From assembly GCF_003721515.1 (NCBI RefSeq), contig NZ_RJJD01000001.1:186001-250000 (forward strand): a stretch of DNA of 64,000 nt, written 5' to 3'. A program made the translations under genes and the position numbers. Positions 43,460-54,838 of this stretch are shown piece by piece; the stretch's first letter is position 1, and the number at the start of each line of letters is the position of its first letter. Under the pieces are notes generated by a model. That model searched no databases. It was not told the DNA's origin and saw only the letters and a list, made by a program, of their open reading frames with translations. This DNA comes from Rufibacter latericius. Lineage in GTDB: Bacteria; Bacteroidota; Bacteroidia; Cytophagales; Hymenobacteraceae.

Positions 43460-43621
43460 TTATTCATTGTTGATTGCTGATTGTTGATTGTTCTTGAATG
43501 GTCATCACTTCAGCCAGATTATTGGCAAATAGAAAAAGAGACTAATTTGCGTTTAGGGGCTGTTTTTAGAAAAACAGCCCCTAAACAACAATCAACAATT
43601 AACAATCAGCAATTAATAATT
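43458..43621. repeat. Composite inverted repeat with heptamer (ATTGTTG) arms
   Basis: The left arm 43458-43492 carries tandem ATTGTTG/ATTGCTG heptamers. Its reverse complement recurs at 43587-43621 with four or five mismatches in 35. Between them, right against the right arm, sits the perfect 17-bp family hairpin 43551-43586. The layout is like the element at 3346-3480, although the heptamer differs. Confidence 0.7.
43551..43586 (+). terminator. Perfect GTTTTAGGCC-family hairpin after tilS
   Basis: GTTTAGGGGCTGTTTTT (43551-43567) pairs perfectly with 43570-43586 around two bases. It is enclosed by the heptamer arms. Confidence 0.8.
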
Positions 43622-43696
43622 TTCAGGTGGCGGGGTTTTTCCTAAATTCACCGCGTAGTCTAGATAAGTACATTAACCTAACCAAAATAAAACAGA

Positions 43697-44635
43697 ATGA
43701 AAGTAACCGTAGTTGGAGCTGGTAACGTTGGGGCCACCTGTGCCGACGTTTTAGCGTACCGCGAAATCGCCAATGAAGTAGTGTTAGTGGATATCAAAGA
43801 AGGCTTCGCCGAAGGCAAGGCATTGGATATCTGGCAGAAATCGCCGATTAACCTGTATGACACCCGCACCGTGGGTGTTACCAATGATTATACCCGCACT
43901 GCCAACTCTGACGTGGTGGTGATTACTTCCGGTTTGCCCCGCAAGCCCGGCATGACCCGCGACGACCTGATCAGCACCAACGCCGGCATCGTTCGTTCCG
44001 TGACCGAGAACGTGATCAAGCACTCGCCTGAGGCCATCATTATTGTGGTGTCTAACCCGCTGGATGTGATGACTTACGCGGCTCATATCACCTCTAAACT
44101 GCCCCGCACCAAAGTAATGGGAATGGCCGGTATCCTGGATACCGCCCGCTACCGCGCGTTCCTGGCCGAGGAACTGAATGTGTCTCCCAAAGACATCCAG
44201 GCGGTTCTGATGGGTGGCCACGGCGATACCATGGTTCCGCTTCCGCGCTATACTACGGTTGGTGGTATCCCGGTAACCGAACTGATTGACTCTGCCAAAC
44301 TGGACGCCATTGTAGACCGCACCAAAAACGGTGGTGGCGAACTGGTGAAACTGATGGGTACCTCCGCCTGGTATGCTCCGGGTTCAGCAGCTGCCCAAAT
44401 GGTAGAAGCCATCGTGCGCGACCAGAAACGCGTATTCCCGGTTTGTATCAAACTAGAAGGCGAATACGGCATCAACGGCACTTACCTGGGTGTACCGGTG
44501 GTGCTAGGTAAAAACGGTATTGAGAAAGTAATTGAGCTGCAACTGAACGAAGACGAAATGGCCTTGTTGAGAGCCTCTGAGAAAGCCGTGCGCGAAGTAA
44601 TGGACGTGTTGGATAACATGCCCGCCAACGCCTAA
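43697..44635 (+). CDS. mdh: Malate dehydrogenase (LDH-like type)
   Basis: Interconverts malate and oxaloacetate with NAD+ in the TCA cycle; 312 residues. The dinucleotide loop is VGAGNVGATCAD (about 6-17). Substrate Arg residues are expected in GLPRKPGMTRDDL, with VVSNPLDVMTYAA and the active-site His in MGGHGDTMVPL. The sequence belongs to the LDH-like (type 3) MDH group usual in Bacteroidota. It is a single gene ending in an 18-bp stem terminator. Confidence 0.96.
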   Translation: MKVTVVGAGNVGATCADVLAYREIANEVVLVDIKEGFAEGKALDIWQKSPINLYDTRTVGVTNDYTRTANSDVVVITSGLPRKPGMTRDDLISTNAGIVRSVTENVIKHSPEAIIIVVSNPLDVMTYAAHITSKLPRTKVMGMAGILDTARYRAFLAEELNVSPKDIQAVLMGGHGDTMVPLPRYTTVGGIPVTELIDSAKLDAIVDRTKNGGGELVKLMGTSAWYAPGSAAAQMVEAIVRDQKRVFPVCIKLEGEYGINGTYLGVPVVLGKNGIEKVIELQLNEDEMALLRASEKAVREVMDVLDNMPANA

Positions 44636-44656
44636 GCACTAGCTATAAACAGCCTT

Positions 44657-44698
44657 AAAACAGGAGAGCCCGGCCAATTAGCCGGGCTCTCCTGTTTT
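44657..44698 (+). terminator. mdh terminator
   Basis: Perfect 18-bp stem (44657-44674 with 44681-44698) around CAATTA. It is preceded by AAACAGCCTTAAAACAGG, a half-element of the GTTTTAGGCC family that runs into the stem. Confidence 0.9.
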
Positions 44699-44702
44699 GG
44701 AC

Positions 44703-44730
44703 CCATTCTGTAGAAAACGGCAATAAAACG
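44703..44730 (-). repeat. GTTTTAGGCC half-element after the amidohydrolase
   Basis: On the minus strand CGTTTTATTGCCGTTTTC starts two bases after the amidohydrolase stop. The second arm is lost. Confidence 0.55.
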
Positions 44731-44732
44731 AT

Positions 44733-46022
44733 TTACTGCTTGTACACCATCCCATCCTTCATCACGAAACTCACCTGCTGCAACAGCTTAATATCCTGCA
44801 AAGGGTTCCCGCTTACGGCAACAAAGTCGGCGAACTTGCCCTTTTCAATGGTGCCCAGTCTAGCTGACATACCCAATAGATCAGCGGCGTAGACGGTGGC
44901 GGCTTTAATGGCTTCCATGGCGGGCATGCCTGCTTCTACCATGTATTCAAATTCTTTCGCGTTCCTTCCGTGCATGAACACTCCGGCATCGGTGCCGAAG
45001 GCGATCTTCACGCCTTTTTTGTACGCTTTCGCGAAAGTGCCCTGTAACTGAGGTCCGATGGCCAAAGCTTTGGGTGTCACCAAGGCTGGGTAGTAGCCTT
45101 TGATCTTTGCTGAATCGGCCACTGATTTTCCGGCGGTGAGGGTGGGTACGTACCAGGTGCCATTCTTTTTCATCAGGTTCATGGTTTCCTCATCCATCAG
45201 GGTGCCGTGCTCTACTGAGGTCACGCCCGCCCGCACGGCTCGTTTCATTCCTTCAGCTCCGTGGGCGTGCACCGCCACTTTCAGGCCCAGATCATTAGCC
45301 GTTTGCACAATGGCCCTGATTTCCTCCTCGGTGAACTGCGGGGCAGAGCCGTCTTTGGCTACGCTCAACACTCCGCCCGTGGACGCTATTTTAATCAAAT
45401 CGGCTCCGTTCTTGTATTGGTAGCGCACGGCTTTCCGGCATTCATCAGGGCCGTTGGCTACGCCATGCGCCGGACCCGGATCGCCCTGGAGGTCAGCTCG
45501 GTAGCCGTTGGTGGGATCCATATGGCCGCCAGTGGCCGAGATGGCTTTGCCTACCACAAACATCCTCGGACCTTTTACCAGCCCCTGGTTAATGGCGTTG
45601 CGCAACTGCACATTCACGCCGCTTCCGCCCAAATCCCGAACGGTGGTAAAGCCCGCCATCAGGGTTTTCTCGGCGTAGTTGATGGACCGGAATGCAATGG
45701 TCCCTTGATTTAAGGAAAGCGCCTCGGCGTAGGCGGTGGGGCTGGTTTCACTTTCAAAGTGCACGTGCATGTCCATGAATCCTGGCATCACGGTTCTGTT
45801 TTTCAGATCGATGACCTTGGCCCCGGCAGTTGGAGTGGTGTAGCCTTTCTCCACGCTTACGATCTGGTTTCCGTCAATGATGATCGTCATCTCTGTTTGG
45901 GGCTGGTTTTTTACGCCGTCAATCAGGTTGCCGCAGTGCAGATACGTTCTTTGGGCCAGGGCCTCCATACTAGAAAAAACTACCAACGCAAAGGCAGCCA
46001 CCGAGTAGAAATATTTCTTCAT
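44733..46022 (-). CDS. Secreted amidohydrolase (prolidase-like)
   Basis: Metal-dependent hydrolase of 429 residues with a signal peptide (about 1-23, ending ALAQ), so periplasmic or exported. Metal-site motifs are MPGFMDMHVHFES (HxH), the carboxylated-Lys candidate in LIKIASTGG, AVHAHGAEG, SVEHGTLMDE and FGTDAGVFMHG. This set matches the Xaa-Pro dipeptidase-like amidohydrolases (Sgx9260 type). The substrate is probably an N-acyl or N-terminal-proline peptide, but this is not certain. It is a single gene. Confidence 0.9.
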   Translation of the reverse strand: MKKYFYSVAAFALVVFSSMEALAQRTYLHCGNLIDGVKNQPQTEMTIIIDGNQIVSVEKGYTTPTAGAKVIDLKNRTVMPGFMDMHVHFESETSPTAYAEALSLNQGTIAFRSINYAEKTLMAGFTTVRDLGGSGVNVQLRNAINQGLVKGPRMFVVGKAISATGGHMDPTNGYRADLQGDPGPAHGVANGPDECRKAVRYQYKNGADLIKIASTGGVLSVAKDGSAPQFTEEEIRAIVQTANDLGLKVAVHAHGAEGMKRAVRAGVTSVEHGTLMDEETMNLMKKNGTWYVPTLTAGKSVADSAKIKGYYPALVTPKALAIGPQLQGTFAKAYKKGVKIAFGTDAGVFMHGRNAKEFEYMVEAGMPAMEAIKAATVYAADLLGMSARLGTIEKGKFADFVAVSGNPLQDIKLLQQVSFVMKDGMVYKQ

Positions 46023-46214
46023 AGGGTAATAATCAGGGTAGGTTTAGATAGCCTAAAGTACTAAAATTCAGGAGAACTAGAGCGAAACCTGCCACTGCCG
46101 TTCGTGGCTCTATTTTATGGCCATTTTACACAAGTCAGGGTAAAACCAATTCTTACCGGGCTTTGCTTATCCCCTTGAAAATGGTTATCTTGACTACATA
46201 AAACACAGAAATTC

Positions 46215-46646
46215 ATGGACCTAGCATTTTGGTGGTTTTGGCTCATTGCGGGCATCCTGCTGCTGGTGGCGGAGATGTTGACCGGAACCTTTTACCTCCT
46301 GTGGCTGGGCATTGCTGCACTGGTAGCTGCCGTGCTGGCCTACTTTTTCCCGGAAAACCTGTGGCTCCCGCCAGTTGGGGCCAGCTCCAGCGCCTTGCTG
46401 CTCCTGCTTTTGACCAAACCCCTGACTGCCCGGGCAAGACTGGCCCGCGGATACCATGACCCTTCTCACCAGCTGGTTAACCTGCATGGCGAGGTGGTGG
46501 AGAAAATAGCTCCCGGCCGGTTGGGCATTGTGCGGGTTGGGAACGAGGTCTGGTCCGCTAAGGCGCAGGAAGAGTTGGACATGGGGCAACGGGTTCTGGT
46601 GGTAAGCCAGAGCAGCACCGTTCTACAGGTAGTGCCCATCAAATAA
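46215..46646 (+). CDS. NfeD family membrane protein (short type)
   Basis: 143 residues: two or three membrane segments in the first 75 (FWWFWLIAGILLLVAEMLTG, LVAAVLAYFF) and a C-terminal OB-fold (about 85-140, NLHGEVVEKIAPGRLGIVRV). Short NfeD proteins partner with SPFH/stomatin proteins in membrane microdomains, and exactly such a gene follows 70 bp downstream. A possible promoter is TATCTTGA near 46186, a 6/8 match to the -7 box. Confidence 0.88.
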   Translation: MDLAFWWFWLIAGILLLVAEMLTGTFYLLWLGIAALVAAVLAYFFPENLWLPPVGASSSALLLLLLTKPLTARARLARGYHDPSHQLVNLHGEVVEKIAPGRLGIVRVGNEVWSAKAQEELDMGQRVLVVSQSSTVLQVVPIK

Positions 46647-46716
46647 CCTCTGCCAGCTTTCCTCTGGCCAGGCAAAACCGTCATTTACTCACTTACACAA
46701 TCCATTTCCTACAATT

Positions 46717-47664
46717 ATGACCACCTCTCTTATTATTCTGGCCGCTGTTATTGTGCTATTGGCGCTTTCTGTCCGCATTATTCCGCAGCAGCGGGTGGGT
46801 GTGGTAGAACGGTTGGGCAAATTTCAGCGCCTCATGCACCCGGGACTGAACCTGTTCATTCCCATTGTGGACCGGGTGCGGGTGTACCATGACCTGCGCA
46901 TCCAGCAGACGAACGTTCCGCCACAGTCGGTGATCACCCGGGACAACGTACAGGTGCTCATTGACACCATTGTGTTCTACCAGGTAGTGGGTCCCGAACA
47001 GGCGACTTACGGCATCTTTGACTACGTACTGGGCGTGCGGAACATCACTACGGCCACCATGCGCCAGATCATCGGGAATCTGGAACTGGACGAGACGCTT
47101 TCGGGCCGCGAGCGGATTTCCGCGGAAATCAGGACGGCGCTGGATGAGGCCACCGAAAAATGGGGCGTACGCATTGAACGCGTGGAGGTCATCGACATAA
47201 AACCGCCGCTGGACATCCAGGAAGCCATGGACAAACAGATGAAAGCCGAACGGAACCGCCGCGCCACCATTCTGGAGGCCGAGGCTGCCAAACAAGACAT
47301 GATCCTACGGGCCGAGGGAGATAGGGCCAGTAAAATACTTCGGGCCGAGGGGGAACGGGCTGCCATGGAATTGGATGCTTTAGGCCAGGCCAAAGCCATC
47401 TCTGACATCGCCGAGGCCGAGAAAGCCCGTATTCGGTTGCTGATTGAGGCAGGGTTGGATGAACGGGTCCTCACCTATCGGTCCTTTGAGGCTTTGGAGA
47501 AAATGTCTATGGGACCAGCCAATAAAATCTTCCTGCCTACTGCCGCGGTAGAAACCTTGGGCAATATCGGGGCAATCGGAGACATGCTGAGAAGCAGCAA
47601 AGAGAAACCTGATTCCAGCCTCGTTTCGTTAAAACCAGCCCAAAACGGAGACAAGGTTTCCTGA
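46717..47664 (+). CDS. SPFH/Band 7 (stomatin/QmcA-like) protein
   Basis: 315 residues: one N-terminal membrane anchor (about 3-20), the SPFH domain (about 22-185, QQRVGVVERLGKFQRLMHPG, ILEAEAAKQDMI) and a Glu/Ala/Arg-rich coiled coil (about 190-265). The tail is short and polar. It oligomerises at the membrane together with NfeD proteins and often acts with membrane proteases; two rhomboid protease genes lie just downstream on the opposite strand. The last codons include CGTTAAAACCAGCCCAAAACGG, resembling the intergenic palindrome family. Confidence 0.92.
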   Translation: MTTSLIILAAVIVLLALSVRIIPQQRVGVVERLGKFQRLMHPGLNLFIPIVDRVRVYHDLRIQQTNVPPQSVITRDNVQVLIDTIVFYQVVGPEQATYGIFDYVLGVRNITTATMRQIIGNLELDETLSGRERISAEIRTALDEATEKWGVRIERVEVIDIKPPLDIQEAMDKQMKAERNRRATILEAEAAKQDMILRAEGDRASKILRAEGERAAMELDALGQAKAISDIAEAEKARIRLLIEAGLDERVLTYRSFEALEKMSMGPANKIFLPTAAVETLGNIGAIGDMLRSSKEKPDSSLVSLKPAQNGDKVS

Positions 47665-47708
47665 AATGAGAACGCCTCCCTGATCAACTCAGGGAGGCGT
47701 TCTCATTT
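47664..47708. terminator. Terminator between SPFH and rhomboid genes
   Basis: Perfect 20-bp stem (47664-47683 with 47689-47708), overlapping the last base of the SPFH stop. It can serve both converging genes. Confidence 0.9.
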
Positions 47709-47723
47709 TAAGCAAAGGTGAAT

Positions 47724-48641
47724 TTACTTCTGGCTGGCCTTAAAGAGCTTCTGCTTTTCTTCCTTGGTCAGGCTTTCATACCCCGATACCGAAATTTTAT
47801 CCAGGATCTGGTCAATCTCCAACTGCGAAGGATTGCCGGGAGTACCAATAGAAGAAGACATGGAAGAACCGGCCGAGGCCGTGTAAGGCCGATTGGGGTT
47901 TTTATAAGCTACTTTCAACGGAGAACGGCGCTGGAACAACCCTCTGAAGAAGCCCAGAAAAGCCTGCAAGGGTCGTCCCATGTCAGAGCCCCGCTGCAAC
48001 TGGCGTACGTAGAAAAAGCCCAGGATAGCCCCGCCCAAGTGGGCAATGTTTCCCCCCGCGTTTCCGCCGGTTGCCCCTGAAATGGAGAGCAGCACCATCA
48101 CCAAGGCAATGTATTTGATCCGGATAGGCCCGATCAGAATGAGGTTGAAGGTGTAGTTAGGCAACAAAGTGGCAGCAGCCACCATAATAGCGATTACGCT
48201 GCCCGAAGCCCCCATCATGAAAGACCCCTCGGCCCGCAACTGCAGGTACGGAATGGTGTTGTAGCTCAGCAGGTAAATGAGTCCGCCGGCTAAACCGCCC
48301 AGCACGTACAGGTTCACCAGCCGTTTGTCTCCCAGGTACTCCCTTATCAACATCCCAAACCAGTACAGGTTGAGCATGTTGAACAGGATGTGGAAGAACT
48401 CCAGATGGGTGAAGAAATAGGTGATGATGGTCCAGAACCGGAACGCGAAGAGCTGCAGGTTAGAGGGCATGCTCAGGAACGTCATCAGGTACCCGAACGT
48501 GCCACCCGAGCCACTCAACGTCATGACCGTGCGCAGGATAATGAGTACCGCAAACACCACCACATTGAGGAAAATGAGTTGGTGCAGCGCATTATTCCCC
48601 CGGCTGAACGCTGAACGGATATCGTCAAAAATACTGGTCAT
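47724..48641 (-). CDS. Rhomboid family intramembrane serine protease
   Basis: 305 residues with six membrane helices. The catalytic Ser is in MGASGSVIAIM and the His in NIAHLGGAILG, with the Asn/Tyr-type helix LFNMLNLYWFGMLIREYLG before them. The last ~90 residues are a basic cytosolic tail ending in EEKQKLFKASQK, where a DUF6576-like short helix (QILDKISVSGYESLTKEEKQ) is seen. It starts 3 bp after a second rhomboid gene, forming a tandem pair. Substrates are unknown. Confidence 0.9.
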   Translation of the reverse strand: MTSIFDDIRSAFSRGNNALHQLIFLNVVVFAVLIILRTVMTLSGSGGTFGYLMTFLSMPSNLQLFAFRFWTIITYFFTHLEFFHILFNMLNLYWFGMLIREYLGDKRLVNLYVLGGLAGGLIYLLSYNTIPYLQLRAEGSFMMGASGSVIAIMVAAATLLPNYTFNLILIGPIRIKYIALVMVLLSISGATGGNAGGNIAHLGGAILGFFYVRQLQRGSDMGRPLQAFLGFFRGLFQRRSPLKVAYKNPNRPYTASAGSSMSSSIGTPGNPSQLEIDQILDKISVSGYESLTKEEKQKLFKASQK

Positions 48642-48644
48642 AGG

Positions 48645-49424
48645 TTAATAGAAGTTGTTGCGTTGCCGCTCCCAAAGTTTCAATAATATATACGCAAAAA
48701 GCATCCCGCCCAAATGCGCAAAGTGCGCCACGTTGTCGCCCGGGTTCCGGTTAAAGCCAGAGTACAACTCAAACGCCCCATACATAAGCACAAAGTACTT
48801 GGCCTTGATGGGAATAGGGAAAAATAGCAGCATGAGCTCGGTGTTAGGAAACAGCATGCCAAACGCCATCAGAATGCCAAACACCGCGCCCGAGGCTCCC
48901 AGCATGGGGCTGTTCAAAATCACCTCTGAGAGACGGGTCGCGTAGGCCTTGGCCTGCAGAATCAACTGGCCGTCAGTGGCGTTGCGGTTGAAATCAATCA
49001 GGAAAGACTCCAGGCTTCTTGGGTCTACCCCGGCTTTCTCCAGCAAATTCCGGAAATCAATAGGATCTGGGTTTTGCATGAACGCCGAGGCCCCTTCCAA
49101 CACTTGGCTTATCTCATAGTAATGAACCGCCGAGTACAGAAAACTGGCCCCAAGCCCGGTGATCAGGTAAAAGGTAAGGAAGCGCATCTCGCCCCAGTAC
49201 CTTTCCAGCATGGGTCCGAAGATAAACAAACTGAACATGTTGCTGAACAAGTGACCTAGGTTCCCGTGCATGAACATGTGGGTGACAAATTGATGCGGCC
49301 GGAAAGCCTCTGAGCGGATATCATGCAAGGCAAACAGTTCCGTAGGAAAAAGCCGATCGCTTAAAAAGAACATCAGCACGTTCAGAATAAGCAGGTTACG
49401 CACCATGGGCGTGATGGGTGGCAT
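48645..49424 (-). CDS. Rhomboid family intramembrane serine protease
   Basis: 259 residues. It has HMFMHGNLGHLFSNMFSLF (the helix with the conserved His/Asn), the catalytic Ser in LGASGAVFGIL, and the His in NVAHFAHLGGML. Between the third helix and the Ser helix is a longer polar loop of ~60 residues (about 112-165) with no known domain; it might gate substrates. It lies three bases upstream of the other rhomboid gene, so the two are co-translated. Confidence 0.92.
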   Translation of the reverse strand: MPPITPMVRNLLILNVLMFFLSDRLFPTELFALHDIRSEAFRPHQFVTHMFMHGNLGHLFSNMFSLFIFGPMLERYWGEMRFLTFYLITGLGASFLYSAVHYYEISQVLEGASAFMQNPDPIDFRNLLEKAGVDPRSLESFLIDFNRNATDGQLILQAKAYATRLSEVILNSPMLGASGAVFGILMAFGMLFPNTELMLLFFPIPIKAKYFVLMYGAFELYSGFNRNPGDNVAHFAHLGGMLFAYILLKLWERQRNNFY

Positions 49425-49459
49425 AGCAGGAGGTTAAGTATATATGGTTTAAAGGAAAC

Positions 49460-49497
49460 GAAAAAGCCGGGCAAAACCATACCGCCCGGACTTTTTC
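49460..49497 (-). terminator. Terminator downstream of mutL
   Basis: GAAAAAGCCGGGC (49460-49472) pairs with GCCCGGACTTTTTC (49484-49497) with one bulged base. Confidence 0.65.
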
Positions 49498-49597
49498 TCC
49501 TTCTGTAACAGCGAACGAAAGTAATGGTTCTGATACAAACAGTACGGCAAAACACCCGCTATTGGTACCTTCGGCTGCCGAATTTATCTGCCTTCTG

Positions 49598-49635
49598 CCT
49601 GTTTTCTGGCCTAAATCCAGAAAAGCGCCTTAAAA
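49598..49635 (-). repeat. GTTTTAGGCC-family copy immediately after mutL
   Basis: On the minus strand GTTTTAAGGCGCTTTTC begins at the mutL stop, followed by TGGATTTAGGCCAGAAAAC. A further partial palindrome is visible. Confidence 0.55.
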
Positions 49636-51483
49636 CTAGTTGCGAAGAAACAAGTCCTGAAGCTGTTCAGTTTGCAGAATCACCAGCGTCTTCTGGCCGC
49701 TGGGCGTGTAATTAGGTACCTGGCACCCAAACAGGCGATCTACCAGCGCGTTCATCTCCTGATCACTCAGGCGGCCGGTAAGCCGCGAAGCCACGCGTTT
49801 GGCCATGGCTCGGGCCAGGTTCTCCTGCCGGTCTACTTTCAGCGAACTCAGGTTGTTTTTGTATTGCTCCAGCAGCCCTTCTATCAGCTCTTTTTCATCG
49901 CGCAGCGGGATCTCCGCCGGAATGCCGTTTACCACCAGCGTATTGTTCCCGAAATCATTGAACACGAAGCCCAGCGCCGTGAATTCCTCAGACAACTCCA
50001 TCACCAGCGAGAAATCGGCGGGCGAGAGTTGGAGGGTCTGTGGGAAGAGCAGTTGCTGCGAGGCACCAGTGCGTTTGCCCAGAGCCTGGCTGTATTTCTC
50101 ATAAAGGATGCGTTCCTGCGCCGCCTGCTGGTCTACCACCATCAAACCAGACTTTACTTGTACCATCAAATACTTCTGGTGCACCTGCAGGGTCTTGGAG
50201 CCGCCGGTTACGCCCGCCTTGGCCGGTGCGAAAGAATCTTCCTCTTCCTCGGGGAACAGGGTAGTGTCTTCTGAGTTGGCGCGGGAAACCTCGCGGGTAG
50301 GGGCAAAATCTGAATAGCTCTCTCCCCTGCCACCGCCCGAAGCCCGGGAAGGAAAAGTAGTAGGTTGGTGGTGACTTGACGATGACCTGGGTGCCTGCGC
50401 GGGAGCGGTCTCAAAATCCATGGAGGCCGGGAATTTCATGGGCTGCAGCGGCATGTAGTTCACATCAGCCCCAAAGTCCAGCGACGGCGCGATGTTGTGC
50501 AATCCCAGGCTCTGTTTCACGGCCGCCCGCACAATGGCGTACACGGTTTTCTCGTCCTCGAACTTGATCTCGGTCTTGGTGGGGTGCACGTTAATGTCTA
50601 TCGTTTCCGGCGCGATTTCCAGAAAAAGCACGTAAAACGGAAAACTGTCCTTTGGCAGCAGGCCTTCGAAGGCGGTGAGCACCGCGTGGTTCAGGTACTG
50701 GCTTTTAATGTAGCGGTTGTTCACGAAGAAAAACTGCTCTCCGCGGCTCTTGCGGGCAAACTCCGGTTTCCCGATGTAGCCTTTGACGGTCAGGAAGGGC
50801 GTGGTTTCCTCACAGGAGGCCATCTGCTCTTTATAGTCCTTCCCGAACATGCTCACAATGCGCTGGCTTAGTTTGCCGGCGGGCAGGTTCATGACCTCCA
50901 CCTCGTTTTGGTACAAAGCGAAAGCGATCTCAGGGTTTGCGAGGGCCACGCGCTGGAACTCGTCCAGAATATGGCGCATCTCCACGGGGTTACTTTTCAG
51001 GAAGTTTCGGCGGGCGGGCACGTTGAAGAATAGGTTCTTCACGCTTACCACCGTTCCCTCGCCCATGGCCACAGGCTCCTGCTTGATGACCTCGTTTCCT
51101 TCAATGGTCAGGCAGGTGCCTAGTTCCGCCCCCCGGGCGCGGGTTTTCATCTCCACCTGGGCTACGGCTGCAATGGAAGCCATCGCCTCGCCCCGGAACC
51201 CCATCGTCTTGATGCGGAACAGGTCTTCGGTGGTTTTTATTTTAGAGGTGGCGTGGCGCTCAAAACACATGCGGGCATCGGTCTCCGTCATGCCTACGCC
51301 GTCGTCCACTACTTGAATGAGCTGTTTGCCTGCATCTTTGATAATCAAGGTTACGCTGCTGCTGCGCGCGTCTACGCTATTCTCCAACAACTCCTTTACC
51401 ACGGAGGCCGGGCGCTGCACCACCTCGCCGGCGGCGATCTGGTTGGCCAGGTACTCGGGTAACAATCGGATAATATCTGCCAT
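49636..51483 (-). CDS. mutL: DNA mismatch repair protein MutL
   Basis: GHKL ATPase that couples MutS mismatch recognition to repair; 615 residues from ATG 51483 (MADIIRLLPEYLANQIAAGE). The frame is open to 51732, but that extension is not conserved. The N-terminal ATPase shows IAAGEVVQRPASVVKELLEN, QVVDDGVGM and TMGFRGEAMASIAA. A Ser/Pro/Thr-rich linker spans about 350-425. The C-terminal dimerisation domain has VVDQQAAQERILYEKY, where the endonuclease motif DQHAxxExxxxE carries Gln in place of His, and CQVPNYTPSGQ instead of the usual CPHGRP, so the nicking site looks altered. Confidence 0.95.
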   Translation of the reverse strand: MADIIRLLPEYLANQIAAGEVVQRPASVVKELLENSVDARSSSVTLIIKDAGKQLIQVVDDGVGMTETDARMCFERHATSKIKTTEDLFRIKTMGFRGEAMASIAAVAQVEMKTRARGAELGTCLTIEGNEVIKQEPVAMGEGTVVSVKNLFFNVPARRNFLKSNPVEMRHILDEFQRVALANPEIAFALYQNEVEVMNLPAGKLSQRIVSMFGKDYKEQMASCEETTPFLTVKGYIGKPEFARKSRGEQFFFVNNRYIKSQYLNHAVLTAFEGLLPKDSFPFYVLFLEIAPETIDINVHPTKTEIKFEDEKTVYAIVRAAVKQSLGLHNIAPSLDFGADVNYMPLQPMKFPASMDFETAPAQAPRSSSSHHQPTTFPSRASGGGRGESYSDFAPTREVSRANSEDTTLFPEEEEDSFAPAKAGVTGGSKTLQVHQKYLMVQVKSGLMVVDQQAAQERILYEKYSQALGKRTGASQQLLFPQTLQLSPADFSLVMELSEEFTALGFVFNDFGNNTLVVNGIPAEIPLRDEKELIEGLLEQYKNNLSSLKVDRQENLARAMAKRVASRLTGRLSDQEMNALVDRLFGCQVPNYTPSGQKTLVILQTEQLQDLFLRN

Positions 51484-51664
51484 AAATCTTCCCTGCGTAG
51501 TGTGATTTGAACTGTCTTTGCACCGCTTTTCCCAAGGCCAAACCATGTGGCCCGGGTATTTTTTACCGCGCAAAAGCAAAATTTTCAGTAATATTACGAG
51601 CTTAAACGGCGGCCTAACCTCCCTCACCTTCTGGCTTTTCGCTTCTTTCCCGCTCCTTTTGCCC

Positions 51665-51705
51665 GGCCTTTTGGCGCGGGTTTTATGGAAACGGGCCTGA
51701 AACCG
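51665..51705. repeat. Degenerate GTTTTAGGCC-family copy
   Basis: GGCCTTTTGGCGCGGGTTTT then ATGGAAACGGGCCTGAAACCG. The right arm is clear. It lies between divergent genes, which is unusual for the family. Confidence 0.5.
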
Positions 51706-51743
51706 AATCATAGAGGGGGCGGCCCTGAACAAATCCGCTTTAC

Positions 51744-51774
51744 AGCCGTTTTCACAGATTCCGGCCTAAAACGG
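51744..51774. repeat. Degenerate GTTTTAGGCC-family copy
   Basis: AGCCGTTTTCACAGATT then CCGGCCTAAAACGG. The outer CCGTTTT/AAAACGG pairs. Second copy in the same divergent spacer. Confidence 0.5.
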
Positions 51775-51860
51775 ATCAGAGCCAGCAAAGCCGCGGCTAG
51801 TTTTCCTCTGCGAAATTAGCCCTATGAAACAGTTATTCAAATTAAATTACGCGTTGCGAA

Positions 51861-54815
<2,955 letters not shown>

Positions 54816-54838
54816 CTTCGCGGCAAACACATACGCGC

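Larger units (their letters stand above)
51484..51860. other. Divergent intergenic region
   Basis: 377 bp between mutL (-) and the GH3 fusion gene (+). It holds two family elements (51665-51705, 51744-51774). A near-match TGTCTTTG lies around 51513 on the plus strand, too far from the GH3 gene to be convincing. No gene is seen. Confidence 0.5.

Noticed and set aside
46088-46112. ACCTGCCACTGCC, recalling cobalamin-riboswitch boxes
   Set aside because: The other conserved boxes and stems are absent, and neither flanking gene (amidohydrolase, NfeD) relates to B12.
51484-51732. N-terminal extension of the mutL frame
   Set aside because: MutL homology starts at MADIIRLLP (ATG 51483). The extension is basic, low-complexity intergenic sequence and crosses a family palindrome.
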